Source of the DNA: Platynereis dumerilii
Lineage: Eukaryota; Annelida; Polychaeta; Phyllodocida; Nereididae
NCBI GenBank assembly: GCA_026936325.1
Contig: JAPTHN010000089.1
Span: 1 to 64,000, forward strand
Reading direction: 5' to 3'
Length of the DNA: 64,000 bases
The notes beneath the pieces are model-generated. The model searched no databases. It was not told the origin of the DNA and worked only from the letters and a program-made list of their open reading frames with translations. The translations under genes were made by a program, and so were the position numbers. This document shows, piece by piece, positions 21,301 to 29,304 of this stretch. Position 1 is the first letter of the stretch. Every line of letters begins with the position of its first letter.

Positions 21301-22946
21301 ATGGGGATGCGAGTTCCGTCTATTTGGGTTTTGCCTGTTGTCTTGATTCCGCTTAAGATTAAAGAGTTCCAGTTTTAAAAGAGCTTTTGCATCTTGCTCC
21401 TTTTTCAGTTCCCCATTTTTCTGGAGGATCACATTTTGCTGTTGTCTGGTTTCCTCCTTCAGTTTTCGGTTTTCATTTTCAAGTTTCTCAATGCTTTTGA
21501 GAGCATTGAGGAGTTGTACGTTTGCAGCTCTCAGTCGGTCTTCGGGCTGCGTTGCAGGGAGGGAATCCAATAGGCTGCTGCTGACAAGGGACTTCATACT
21601 GGAGTTGCTAGACTGCGAGGTTAGGTCGGCAGGAGGACCAGGGGTGAAATCTGCTGCATTGGGATTTAAGCTTGTGTCAACGAGGGGAGGGGAAGATGGG
21701 GGAGTTTGCGGGTTCCTGGTGGCAGTTGGTGAGCTGTCCGGGGAGTCGGGCTCTTGGGGGGAGACCTAGAGCATTTTTCAGGGCTGTTTTTGTGTGTTCT
21801 TTTGAAGGGTGACATGACAAACTCTTTTGTCCGTTCAACTCTTTTCTTGAGCCATGAGGATGATGTCTCAAATTCACCATGTTTGAGCTTATCTGGAAGC
21901 TTGGTTTGTCTTCTTGGTCTTTGAGAGTCCATTTCTGTGCATGAATTTCCCTGCAAAGAGAAAGGATATCAGCAGTATCTTTGTTGGTACACAGTTGCTA
22001 AGTTACAGTGTCTAAGCTTGATTTTCTATGTTACATGCAATGTCTAGCTTGATTCTCTAAGTTATATGCAATGTCTAAGCTTGTTTTTCTATGTTACAAT
22101 GCCTAAGCTTCCACTTGAATTTATCAGTGTTTAGGCCTATGTCAAGATTGCAGGCTTTGTAGAGTCAAGTCTCAAGAGATCGGGTCTGCTAGATTACTAG
22201 CTTTGTAGTGAACCTGTGTTCAGTTACAACAATTTGACAGAGGATGTATATATGAAAATAACACTACAAGAAAAATGGCGGGAACCACTAAAAGTACTAA
22301 TAAGTGAAACCTAAGAGGGCTGTAATTTTGGTTTTTACGTGGTATTTACGAGGTAAATTACGTATACAGTCACTGTAGACTTGTATCTCTATGAATAGGA
22401 GTAAAAATTTGAGTGTTAGAAGGGGAAAAACGTGTCTAAGTGGAGAAAAACGTGCCTAAATGCAGTCGGAAAGTGGGCGATATTTGGGGATTTGCAGTGT
22501 AAATAAAACTGCTGTACTTGGCAGAACTTATCGATCTAATTGGTGCCAACAAAAACGGGATATTGCCCTTCTAATGGCAAATTACATTAAAACAACGTTA
22601 TGTACAACAATTACAACAGTATTAACTCAATTAGAAAGGGTTACTCAGCTTTAATTGTAGAAAAATCATTGTAGAATCTCAGAGTTCCCATCAGAAACGT
22701 CTGCCATCTTGGCCACCTAGTCAACATCAACAACATAATTCTTCATTTCTTGAAAAGGATACACATTTGCTCAGGAGTAATGGCATCCTCCCCTTTCCCT
22801 GCTGTTTGTCTTTTCTTCCCATCTTCACTGGCTCCTGACACTTGGTTCACACAATCCACTAAGTGCAACAGACATATTGCAAAAGCAATCAACTGTCTTG
22901 GTGCTATATTAACCCTCAATTTCCCTAATAAACAAGCAGCCTTCAT
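12332..22946 (-). CDS. CCDC134: CCDC134 orthologue (secreted/ER coiled-coil protein), 255 aa
   Basis: The exons, in gene order, are 22946-22763, 14561-14440, 14243-14159, 13743-13565, 12814-12743 and 12457-12332; all join in phase (768 nt including TAG). Compared with my memory of human CCDC134, the matches are: YRKLFKHKR to human YKKMFEVKR; PFPSDEKLRDAYSQIAEN to PFPQDEKLKDAFSHVVEN; SFCNETKVY to SFCNQTGVF; and MAQELGILEKD to MAQELGISEKD. The start is ATG in MKAACLLGK, followed by a hydrophobic signal sequence (AFAICLLHLV). An in-frame upstream ATG at 23006 is possible. The C-terminus is a lysine-rich stretch ending RGPRLRGEL, a KDEL-like ER retention tail (human QSEL). In vertebrates the protein acts in the secretory pathway and matters for bone; its role here is inferred only. 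Intron 1 is 8.2 kb and contains a LINE. Confidence 0.94.
13195..13540. mobile_element. Probable hAT-type non-autonomous element in a CCDC134 intron
   Basis: The left end reads CAGGGTTCTCA and the right end is the complement of GGGGTTCCCACAGTCATTGG. The interior has repeated CATGACTTTCC blocks, a pattern seen in widespread hAT MITEs. No exact 8-bp duplication was found, so the ends are approximate. Confidence 0.5.
14562..15188. other. CCDC134 intron 1 between exon 2 and the LINE
   Basis: The stretch holds G-rich tracts near 14640-14690 and 15030-15060 and no recognisable exon or complete element. The G-rich parts resemble fragments of the GC-rich dispersed repeats elsewhere in the window. Confidence 0.5.
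15204..16596 (-). other. LINE 3' UTR with internal repeats
   Basis: About 1.4 kb lie between the RT stop and the CATT tail. A block like CTAGCACACAGTGGTAG occurs twice, near 15886 and 16156, so the region may hold a duplicated unit of about 270 bp. The block TACTTATATATAATAATAAT is repeated in tandem at 15719-15766. There is no coding evidence. Confidence 0.6.
16597..18645 (-). CDS. LINE ORF2, reverse transcriptase half with C-terminal zinc knuckle
   Basis: RT motifs are IRKLKNHKAPGHDGL, FVDFTKAFDYVNR, FGVLQGGMMSPRLF, the catalytic ILYADDMVL, and the thumb-side EYKYLGTIIS. The C-terminus has a CCHC-like knuckle, CIHCTQNEVESEQHFLLKC. About 680 aa are open. It is the second half of ORF2, separated from the endonuclease frame by a single frameshift. 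Confidence 0.95.
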   Translation of the reverse strand: MRSIKTFVQTYDKDKIEDQISHDICNSAITLEEIKLHIRKLKNHKAPGHDGLVAEFFKSAPEDLCSALYVVFNVIFDRGEWPQQWALGLISPVHKKNSINECDNYRKITVMPVLGKILESILNSRLIYKNKTQKLDDPYQFGFMNEAQTTDNVFILNTLAMQQKQRGHPLWVCFVDFTKAFDYVNRYALYYKLLKRGVNGKMLNLIMNMYTKAKCKVKWKGKIGHEIDSKFGVLQGGMMSPRLFTEFLTDLKYYLDNESGIKLGDDLISYILYADDMVLCSHSAEGLQKLIDGLYEFCKKWHLLVSLAKTNIMVIGSRQATTKIFKFGNEEIKLTNEYKYLGTIISNDKNMFKKNLPNLITKSNNAIFALNSYIRNTLGQLQPSLALKMFDAQISPIMEYASEVWYQNKDMTNLEKIQLSFIKNSLKTKTSTSTLALYAELGRFPISMKMKCRVIIYWKRILTLDTTHPVRQAYNILKTLETSGQTNWCSTLKDILLETNSSPLWHEQLVTSKQYTSLKERMYQSFMRECMNNINNTDLNPKLRTYKLFKEQFRLEPHLTTPININHMLALTKFRISAHNLAIETGRYTKPKTPVENRLCIHCTQNEVESEQHFLLKCPLYNNERHTLFESITALLPSQNNQDENEKFISIMKNKNKIVTSALGKYLYTCLNKRNQNSIIIE
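18597..20243 (-). CDS. LINE ORF2, endonuclease half
   Basis: The frame encodes an apurinic-type endonuclease (exonuclease/endonuclease/phosphatase fold). Motifs are KIISWNIRGLSNK, ILITETHND, FICGDLNARVG, VDYLL and SDHRPLAF, carrying the expected N, E, D/N and D/H catalytic residues. This nuclease nicks the target for target-primed reverse transcription. The frame overlaps the end of ORF1 by about 20 nt. It has no ATG near its start; the first usable codon is GTG at 20231. It continues into the RT frame through a frameshift near 18660. Confidence 0.92.
20224..21932 (-). CDS. LINE ORF1: coiled coil, NADAR (YbiA-like) domain and SGNH esterase
   Basis: The main frame, 21597-20224, gives 457 aa. 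An N-terminal extension from the ATG at 21932 (MDSQRPRRQTKL) is joined through an apparent frameshift near 21760. Residues below are counted from 21597. A coiled coil lies at about 20-95. A NADAR/DUF1768 domain lies at about 147-288 (21159-20734), with FDGKEFQTAEHCYQYEKA and the signature W262-G-C-G-P-D-G-C-G-x-N-K-M-G275. An SGNH hydrolase lies at about 301-457, with block I GNSN (Ser309), TGDID, and DRIH (Asp437, His440). Esterase domains are known in ORF1 of CR1-type LINEs. NADAR enzymes act on ribosylated or riboflavin-pathway N-glycosides. A role for either in retrotransposition is inference. Confidence 0.88.
21960..22726 (-). promoter_or_regulatory. LINE 5' UTR with subrepeats and a YY1-like box
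   Basis: Between ORF1 and the inferred 5' end lie about three copies of a 32-bp unit around TCTAAGCTTGATTTTCTATG (22005-22115). Near the inferred start the minus strand reads CCAAGATGGC (22707-22716), the core recognised by YY1 and found near the start of several mammalian LINE promoters. Promoter function is inference. Confidence 0.45.
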
Positions 22947-23287
22947 CTTGTCAACCGGCTTCCCCCAAAGCACGTGGCCTTTGTTGATGTGACGTGGCGC
23001 CCCCACTGACTAAAACGCCTACCCTCATTGGCCCAGTGATAGAATGAGGCTAACCACTGCTTCTCAAATGCAGACCTAACCTCTGATACACTAAGTAATT
23101 ACAATCATCCTACCAAGATGATACACAAACAGATGAATATCCTGATCTTCAAAGCCTAATTAGAAATAAATTAATCCAATAGAGAATGAGATTAAATAAT
23201 AATAATATAATAACAGAGACACTTTATTGAGACATGACACTCAGCCACAAGCTGTAATGGCAACATGGCAGCCCAGGGAGTACATAC

Positions 23288-24597
23288 TTGTGCTGCCATC
23301 TAGGGGTGAGCAGTATCACATGTGGATGGAGAGCAGAGTCAGAGAGCATCCTGGCTGCCAGCTGCAGCAGCACACAGAAAGTCAAGAAAAGTTCATATCG
23401 TGGTGGTGACTGGTGTGCTGGCCCCAACTGTAGTCACACTAGAAGGAAGCAACCTCATCTTTCTTACTTCAGATTTCCAGTCAAGGATGTTGAAGGGTAG
23501 GTGTTGAGCTTGTGTCACATGTTAGTTTGCTCCAGTCATTTGCATTCCAATGGTACTTAGCCTTAGGCCTGGTCTTGTTTTGATGTAAACAAGACCTTTT
23601 TGCATTGAACACCCATGTACAAGTGCAATGTCATCAAACTGTCAATCCTCAAGGCAGTGATGTAAATACATAGAATACATTAGGCTTTGTTTATTTTTAG
23701 CTTGCGAAAGCCTGTGTGCATTTGGATATGAGCTTCATGAGCCCTATTTTGAGTAGGCCTAAATCATATTTTTTGTACACACAGGTGCAAACTATGGGTT
23801 GTCAACACGAGACTGGCATCACTGGACAAATTATCAGAAAAACAACTAAGAAACAGAAGGTGAGTGATCAAAGCGTTTCATTTCCTAATCAATCTTTTAG
23901 TTTATTGCCAAATTATTATCACACACTCATATAAAATTAAAGAGAGTCATTGACATATCAGTTAAAAATAATATTATTTTCTTTCAGATTATGCACTATC
24001 AATTTTGAGAAATCGCAGTTTATGGACCCTGAAAGGAAAAGTTTGGTGTGGAATGCAGTCCCTACTATATTTGCTGTCCCAAACCCACCAAAGCCAATCG
24101 AAGGGAAGAGAAATGCACCAAAGAGGACTTTTTCTCAAGGTGGGTTTATTGCGAATGTATGACATGTTAGCATTAGCAAAAAACTAATCATATTATCAGA
24201 TTCAGAGCATAGAAATTTAACACTATTTCGATGACAAATTGAACTAAACTAAGATAGAATCAGTATTACTAATAATTGTACTCTTTCTTTAGGTGTCCAC
24301 GATACATTTATGTGCAAGCGATGTACACCTAATTGTAACCAGGCATGTCAACTGAAGCATGAAAAATTAGACTACGTCAGCTTTCGCAGATCACTCATGA
24401 CACATCACAGAAACAGTTTCACCTCGGTTCGTACAGCATCACTACATGGAATGTCACACTGGATTTCCAAAAATGGACAATTTATTATAACAATTTATTA
24501 TAATATATATACTTCTACTTACATTTTTATATTTTTAGGAAGTCACACAGACATTTTCAACATTATACATCTGTTTATTTTATTACAGAACATGTAA
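23288..24597 (+). CDS. THAP zinc-finger protein, probably from a P-type transposon
   Basis: Exons are about 23288-23496, then 23785-23859, 23988-24139 and 24293-24597; splice sites and phases agree. The THAP features are CAGPNC, then SYFRFPVKD, the tryptophan in CKLWVV, then RLCTINFEKSQF and the closing AVPTIF motif. The C2CH zinc site expects histidine two residues after the third cysteine. Here the sequence is CTIN, so that ligand is replaced by asparagine. The start is uncertain: the in-frame ATG at 23288 gives a long leader before the domain. The last exon becomes AT-rich, so the true end is doubtful. It is probably a decayed transposase remnant rather than a host gene. Confidence 0.6.
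24199..24255 (+). repeat. 57-bp direct repeat, copy 1
   Basis: This stretch is identical by eye to 24687-24743. Copy 1 lies in the intron before the last THAP exon. Confidence 0.9.
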
Positions 24598-24686
24598 AAT
24601 TAAATTAAACATACATTCAAACATTATTTTAGTGCTGAGTTTTAATTACCAGAAAATTTAAGTAGAAATAGATGCATGGATTTGTT

Positions 24687-24743
24687 GATTCAGAGCATAG
24701 AAATTTAACACTATTTCGATGACAAATTGAACTAAACTAAGAT
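24687..24743 (+). repeat. 57-bp direct repeat, copy 2
   Basis: Second copy of the 24199-24255 sequence, 488 bp downstream. It lies after the last THAP exon, so the pair brackets that exon. Confidence 0.9.
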
Positions 24744-25600
24744 GTACATGGTTAATACTTCGGCTTCACCAGATTGTATTTCATGCAGAGGCTTGTGATA
24801 AATAAGCACAAATATTTGAAGCACTGAAGAAACTGTTCCATGCTGTCATTTATTTTTTAGTCCACTTGAATGCCGATGACAAACTGTATATATTTGTGAA
24901 TGTGTATTGGAACTGCTAATTACTATTTGCTTGTTAAATCTGCGTATTTTTCAGTGAAAAACATGTATATTAATTACTAAAAAATGATTTTTGTATGAAA
25001 CAAGAGAAATTTTGATTATAATTAAGAACAAAATTAGGTTTGTTTTTGTGTTATATATAGTTTGTGTATCCATTCTTAGCATATGTGAATATGTGGAGGC
25101 TTGTACCCTTTCCTTTCAGTCACAACATGTATTAATTTAGTAGCGCTGGCCTGTTTAATACTGTATTACTGTATACTGAATTTACACACATAAAGGCATG
25201 ATCTAAAATATAGAATAAAGATATATGTTATTACTCTCACAATAACCTTTTCTGGGTCTTATTTCTTAATTTTGAGTAAAATTATGTCATCATATGAACA
25301 TATTAGGATTTAATAGATACAAACCTCACCGTCAACCCCCAGCCAATGTTGCAGGCCTATAAAAGGGGTAGTACTCTAAATACTTACTTTTTTTGTTGAA
25401 GTGATACATATATAACCATAGGCCCATTTGTAAGCAAATGGTGACATGGGCTACAAAAATGTGTGCTGCAGCAATGAACCTGATAGACCAATAGCATGGA
25501 ATGATACTGCCAACACCTAGGGGGCAGCACTCAGCAGGCAGCCATTTTCCCATTACCATTGGTTTCAATGGAAGTGTTATGTCTCAATAAAGTGTCTCTG

Positions 25601-26076
25601 ATAATAATAATAATAATATTAAGTACTTATATATAGCGCCAATTCCAGTAAACTGCTCTAAATTCAAGTACGGCCACAACACATCCCTTGACCTAAGATC
25701 AACACCATAACCAAAACTAGGAACAAAGAATCAGACTGGAAATAGTGGAATAGCCAGCTTCAAGGCAGCTTCCAGTACATCCATAGGTATCCATCTACAG
25801 GTAAAATTTAAAACGATAACAAAATATTCAAATTCTCCCAAAATTTTAATGAGAACATCAACAACAGATGAAAAATAAATATACAAGTATATTCAACATA
25901 CAAAGCCAACCAGTCAATAAACTACATATCCCCCTACATCCCAACATTATTGCACAAATCACAATTAATACATAAAATAGCATTCAATCACAATTGGAAT
26001 CGATGAAGTTAAAAATGTCCCGCATTTGCCAGTAATAGAAAGTCTTTTTGAGGAATAAAAGTTCAGTATTCACTAT
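25601..26076. other. Spacer before YIPF6 with ATA microsatellite and a repeat tail
   Basis: The stretch begins with ATA repeats, followed by GTACTTATATATAGCGCCAA, which looks like the 3' end of a dispersed LINE or SINE. It should include the YIPF6 3' UTR. No other gene was seen. Confidence 0.5.
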
Positions 26077-28330
26077 TCAGTATGGATTATGAGAAACAAC
26101 GAGCCAACTGATGACGAAGTAAAAGAGGAAGATTGGGTAAATGGCTAAGGCTTTTCTTTTGGGCGGTTGGCAGTCCGCGAGGAATGCTGTAGAAGCTGAA
26201 ACAAGAAATGTTTTGAATCAATTAATATTCCTTTTTTTTCCAATGATAAGGGATATTAATTAGAGATAGAATCTTTTTCAGACCTTATCCTAAAACTGTT
26301 CTCAAATAATTTTTTCAATAATTTAGAGAAGGTATCTATTCCGGCCCAATCCTAAAACTGTTTTCCTTCATAGGCTATCTGATAAAACAACTTTTTTCTA
26401 CTCAATATATTACAAAATTCAAAACATAAATAAAACCAACATATTCCCTCAAAAATTATTATTATTTTTTTTTATATTTGTGAATACCCATTTTATTCAA
26501 ATATTTCAATTAATATTGCTAACTTTTTCAAATAGGTGTACTTGAAATTTACCAACAAAGTTGTTTTTGTCATTTTTGCCAATATACATTTCAACACAAG
26601 AAGTAAAAGAGAACAAGTTGACAAACAAATTACTTACCAAAAGTGGCCCAAGCAAATGCTAGAAGAGTGACAATACATCGCATGATAAATAAAATGGTGG
26701 ACTGCTGAGCTATGAGAATGAGACGACAAATCAACAGGGCGACCCCTAGTGGCATGACACAGTAGCCAAGGACGCATACTGACTGGAAAAACGATCTGAA
26801 ATACAAAGTAATCATTTAGAGGCGTGTACAATTAACAAATAACTTTCACAATATAACTAGGGGTCATCACTCAATTTTTTCTCATTTTTGCCTGACTCCA
26901 AACATTTTTGTTGAATGCAATTGCATCAATGATATCCTTCAATGCCTCTTCAAACTTTAATCTTTTTGCAGCTGCATTATTTTGAATTTTTAACAGAAAT
27001 AGAACAACAATATTTTCTAAGCAGCAAAGAAACGCCATACTTTTTCATATCATTGTCAATTTAGAGCCTTTCCAGGAGTTTAAAACGCAATAATTGAACA
27101 ATGTTGAACTGAGAAATGTTGGTATTCAAACAACAAACCAAACTTACATGGAACCACCGAGCAACTTAATATTTAACGTGACGACTACAGATCCGACCCA
27201 GTACAAAACGAAGACTTCGGCAAACTGGGGCCCTCCTTCTTTGACATCATCACTTTCTGACCCCTGTAGCATCCTGGACAAAGAAATTTAAGTCAGATGA
27301 GAAAATCTGTCAATACATTTGAATAGAGGAAAAGTTACTGAATTGTTAATTATTAGTAATTAAGATGTCTAGAAGAATATTTTGATACTTACATAGCCAA
27401 GAATACACACAGAAACAGTGGCCCCCACAAATCCCCTGGAAAAAAAGAAGTTTTGAAATGAAAATCCAACTCCAAAACTCAGCAATAATAAAATTTAGTA
27501 AAATTCATATAAACACTAATTTTTTTAAAACTTACACTCCTTAAGTAGAGTCTTGCTTTGCCGCGGGTACAACACATGGTAAAACTTTCTACCTACAGCC
27601 GTCAGATCTCTCATCTAGGGACAAAAAAAGTAATATAGATTAGTAGTTTGAGGAAAAAAATATACTTAGAAAGACATTGACAGGCCAACTTCTACATGAA
27701 ATTTCACCCCTATTCCAGCATCACTTGGTACACACTTACCACAGTTTCTTTGACAGGTTCATCCAGCGTGTTAAATTCTCCGTCGTCTTCCGGGGGTGCC
27801 CCAGGGACGGTGATGTCCCCTTCAAGGAGGGCCTCATTATAACCCTTGATAAAATAAACAATAATCCACAATTATGGCATTAAACATTGTGTTATGTCCG
27901 ATAATACGCAAGAAGGTGGTCTGGATCTCAAAGGAAGAAGAAGTTTAGGGCTGTATCTTTACTAAAATATCATGGTGTGATGGATATAGGAATTTGTTTC
28001 TTGTTAGTATCCTATAAACCTGCAAAAAATCATTTTTGCAAAGAACTAGGCCTACACGTATAAGAAGTTCTCATTATCATGACATCAATACTTGTTGTAT
28101 TGCCTATTGGTTTTGATAAACATGGAAGCAGAGGCCTTGAAACAACCCAACTGTTGGGAAAGAATTCTTTACGAGATCTACACAGGAAGACTCATAAATT
28201 GCACAAAAATATAATCTTGATCACTTTGGACATCACTCAACACCAATAATTCGTCAAATTACCACCGAAGAACCTTATTAGAAGAGAAAATCTCACACAC
28301 CAGATCGCTCTGTGCATCCACGGTGGCCAT
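26077..28330 (-). CDS. YIPF6: YIPF6 orthologue (Yip1-domain Golgi membrane protein), 219 aa
   Basis: The exons, in gene order, are 28330-28301, 27844-27740, 27614-27536, 27435-27393, 27273-27148, 26795-26638 and 26195-26077; all phases agree (660 nt including TGA). Compared with my memory of human YIPF6, the matches are: KFYHVLYPR to human KFMHVLYPR; EWDLWGPL to DWDLWGPL; GGPQFAEVFV (identical); SFFQSVCVLGYC to SFFQSLCVLGYC; STAFLADCQPP to STAFLADSQPP; and YPIFLFYFVISW to YPVFLFYFVISW. Five hydrophobic segments begin near residues 75, 103, 129, 158 and 197, as in the Yip1 family. The N-terminus is cytosolic and acidic. Family members act in ER-Golgi trafficking with Rab GTPases. The start MATVDAQSDL is the first ATG that leads in phase into the conserved part. 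Confidence 0.96.
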
Positions 28331-28979
28331 TTCTGAGGGGGTTCCCTGGTCACGTGACGCATCGATGAGGGAATCCTCGACGAGAGAGACCAAAGCGCCT
28401 GACACATCGGCCTACTGAGCATAGCTGACAGACTTGATTTGAATTGTTCAGAAATTCAGAGGCTTTCAGATTAATTAACAGAGAGGCCACGCACCTTGCG
28501 TGTTTACAATCCTAATGATAATTAGGCCTATACATTAAAAAAAAAAATAGTTAAGTTGCAGTTATGGGTCATTCTCAAATTTAGGGACAATCTGCGTAAC
28601 TCCAGTTCCATGACATTAATTTGAATTCAATATCTGAAGCGTCACTTTACATCTGGTATCCACATTTCTATTTAGAACCACTACATTTGGAACAAAAAGT
28701 TATTTTTTAGACCGTTTTTTGGTGCATTATATCCAGTAATCTGTGCCAAATCAATGGTTTTTGCAAGACTCATGAGAATATAGACTTGAATTAATATGTA
28801 TCATATTTAACTTTTCTTGTTTTATTTCATTGAATTAATTGATGTAAAAGACGTGTCACTAGTTTATGTCTATTTTTTTATCCACTCCGTCCCTTGCCAT
28901 AGCTCGGCTTGCTATTGTTTTTAATGAGCAATTTCCACTAAATGTCGTAAAATAAAATCAGAAAGAACAGAGAAATTAA

Positions 28980-29298
28980 GAGGTGCCGTGGCCTAGTGCA
29001 TAAGGTGTTCGTCTGGCAACTGAGACGTTGCAGGTTCGACTCCCACCCATGGCATGGAGGAACTGAGCAGATCCTCCATAACTCTTTGCTTCACTTCACC
29101 CAGGTGTAAATGGGTACTTGGCTATAGGCAGTGATGGCGATTGTAGAGTGACTTAGCATTGTGTGCGCTGGAAACAGCTGCCTGGCTGCATACTCCCCGG
29201 GGAGTTGAGAAAGGCTCATGCTTGAACAGGCCTGCCAAGGGTGTAATCGTAAAGTCTGTTGAGACTGACTCTGTCAGCGTAATGGACTATAAAAAAAA
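28980..29298 (+). mobile_element. tRNA-derived SINE
   Basis: The head is tRNA-like, with an A-box-like TGGCCTAGTGC near 28989 and a perfect B box GGTTCGACTCC at 29033-29043. A non-tRNA body follows, containing CTCCCCGGGGAG, and the element ends in an A-rich tail, ATAAAAAAAAGT. The tRNA-like part does not fold into an obviously intact tRNA, so it is read as a retroposon. It abuts the minisatellite. Confidence 0.85.
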
Positions 29299-29304
29299 GT
29301 CTAC

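Larger units (their letters stand above)
15189..22726 (-). mobile_element. Nearly full-length non-LTR retrotransposon (LINE) in CCDC134 intron 1
   Basis: On the minus strand the order is a 5' UTR with short tandem repeats, ORF1 (NADAR and SGNH domains), ORF2 (AP endonuclease, then RT, then a zinc knuckle), a 1.4-kb 3' UTR, and a tail of CATT units at about 15189-15203. The 5' boundary is estimated near 22726, where the sequence contains CCAAGATGGC. The element lies in the same orientation as CCDC134. It has one frameshift in ORF1 (about 21760) and one in ORF2 (about 18660), and no other obvious damage, so it is young. The clade is in the CR1/L2/jockey-like range but was not fixed. Confidence 0.9.
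23214..25600 (+). mobile_element. TIR DNA transposon carrying a THAP-domain gene (P-superfamily-like)
   Basis: The ends are imperfect inverted repeats over about 110 bp, starting CAGAGACACTTTATTGAGAC. They share further blocks such as TGCTGCC...CTAGG and CAGTATCA. ATAATAA flanks both sides, but this lies in an ATA-type microsatellite and proves little. The 2.4-kb interior holds a four-exon THAP reading frame. P-element transposases begin with a THAP domain and are spliced, so I infer an internally reduced P-type element. No full transposase catalytic region was found. The spacer from 22947 to 23213 holds nothing I can name. Confidence 0.68.

Noticed and set aside
18730-21769. Plus-strand ORFs opposite the LINE ORFs
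   Set aside because: They are antisense shadows of ORF1 and ORF2 with no recognisable domains.
28980-29060. tRNA gene
   Set aside because: A and B boxes are present but the sequence continues into a SINE body with an A-rich tail, and a closed cloverleaf was not evident. The same applies to 40556-40640 and 63198-63275.
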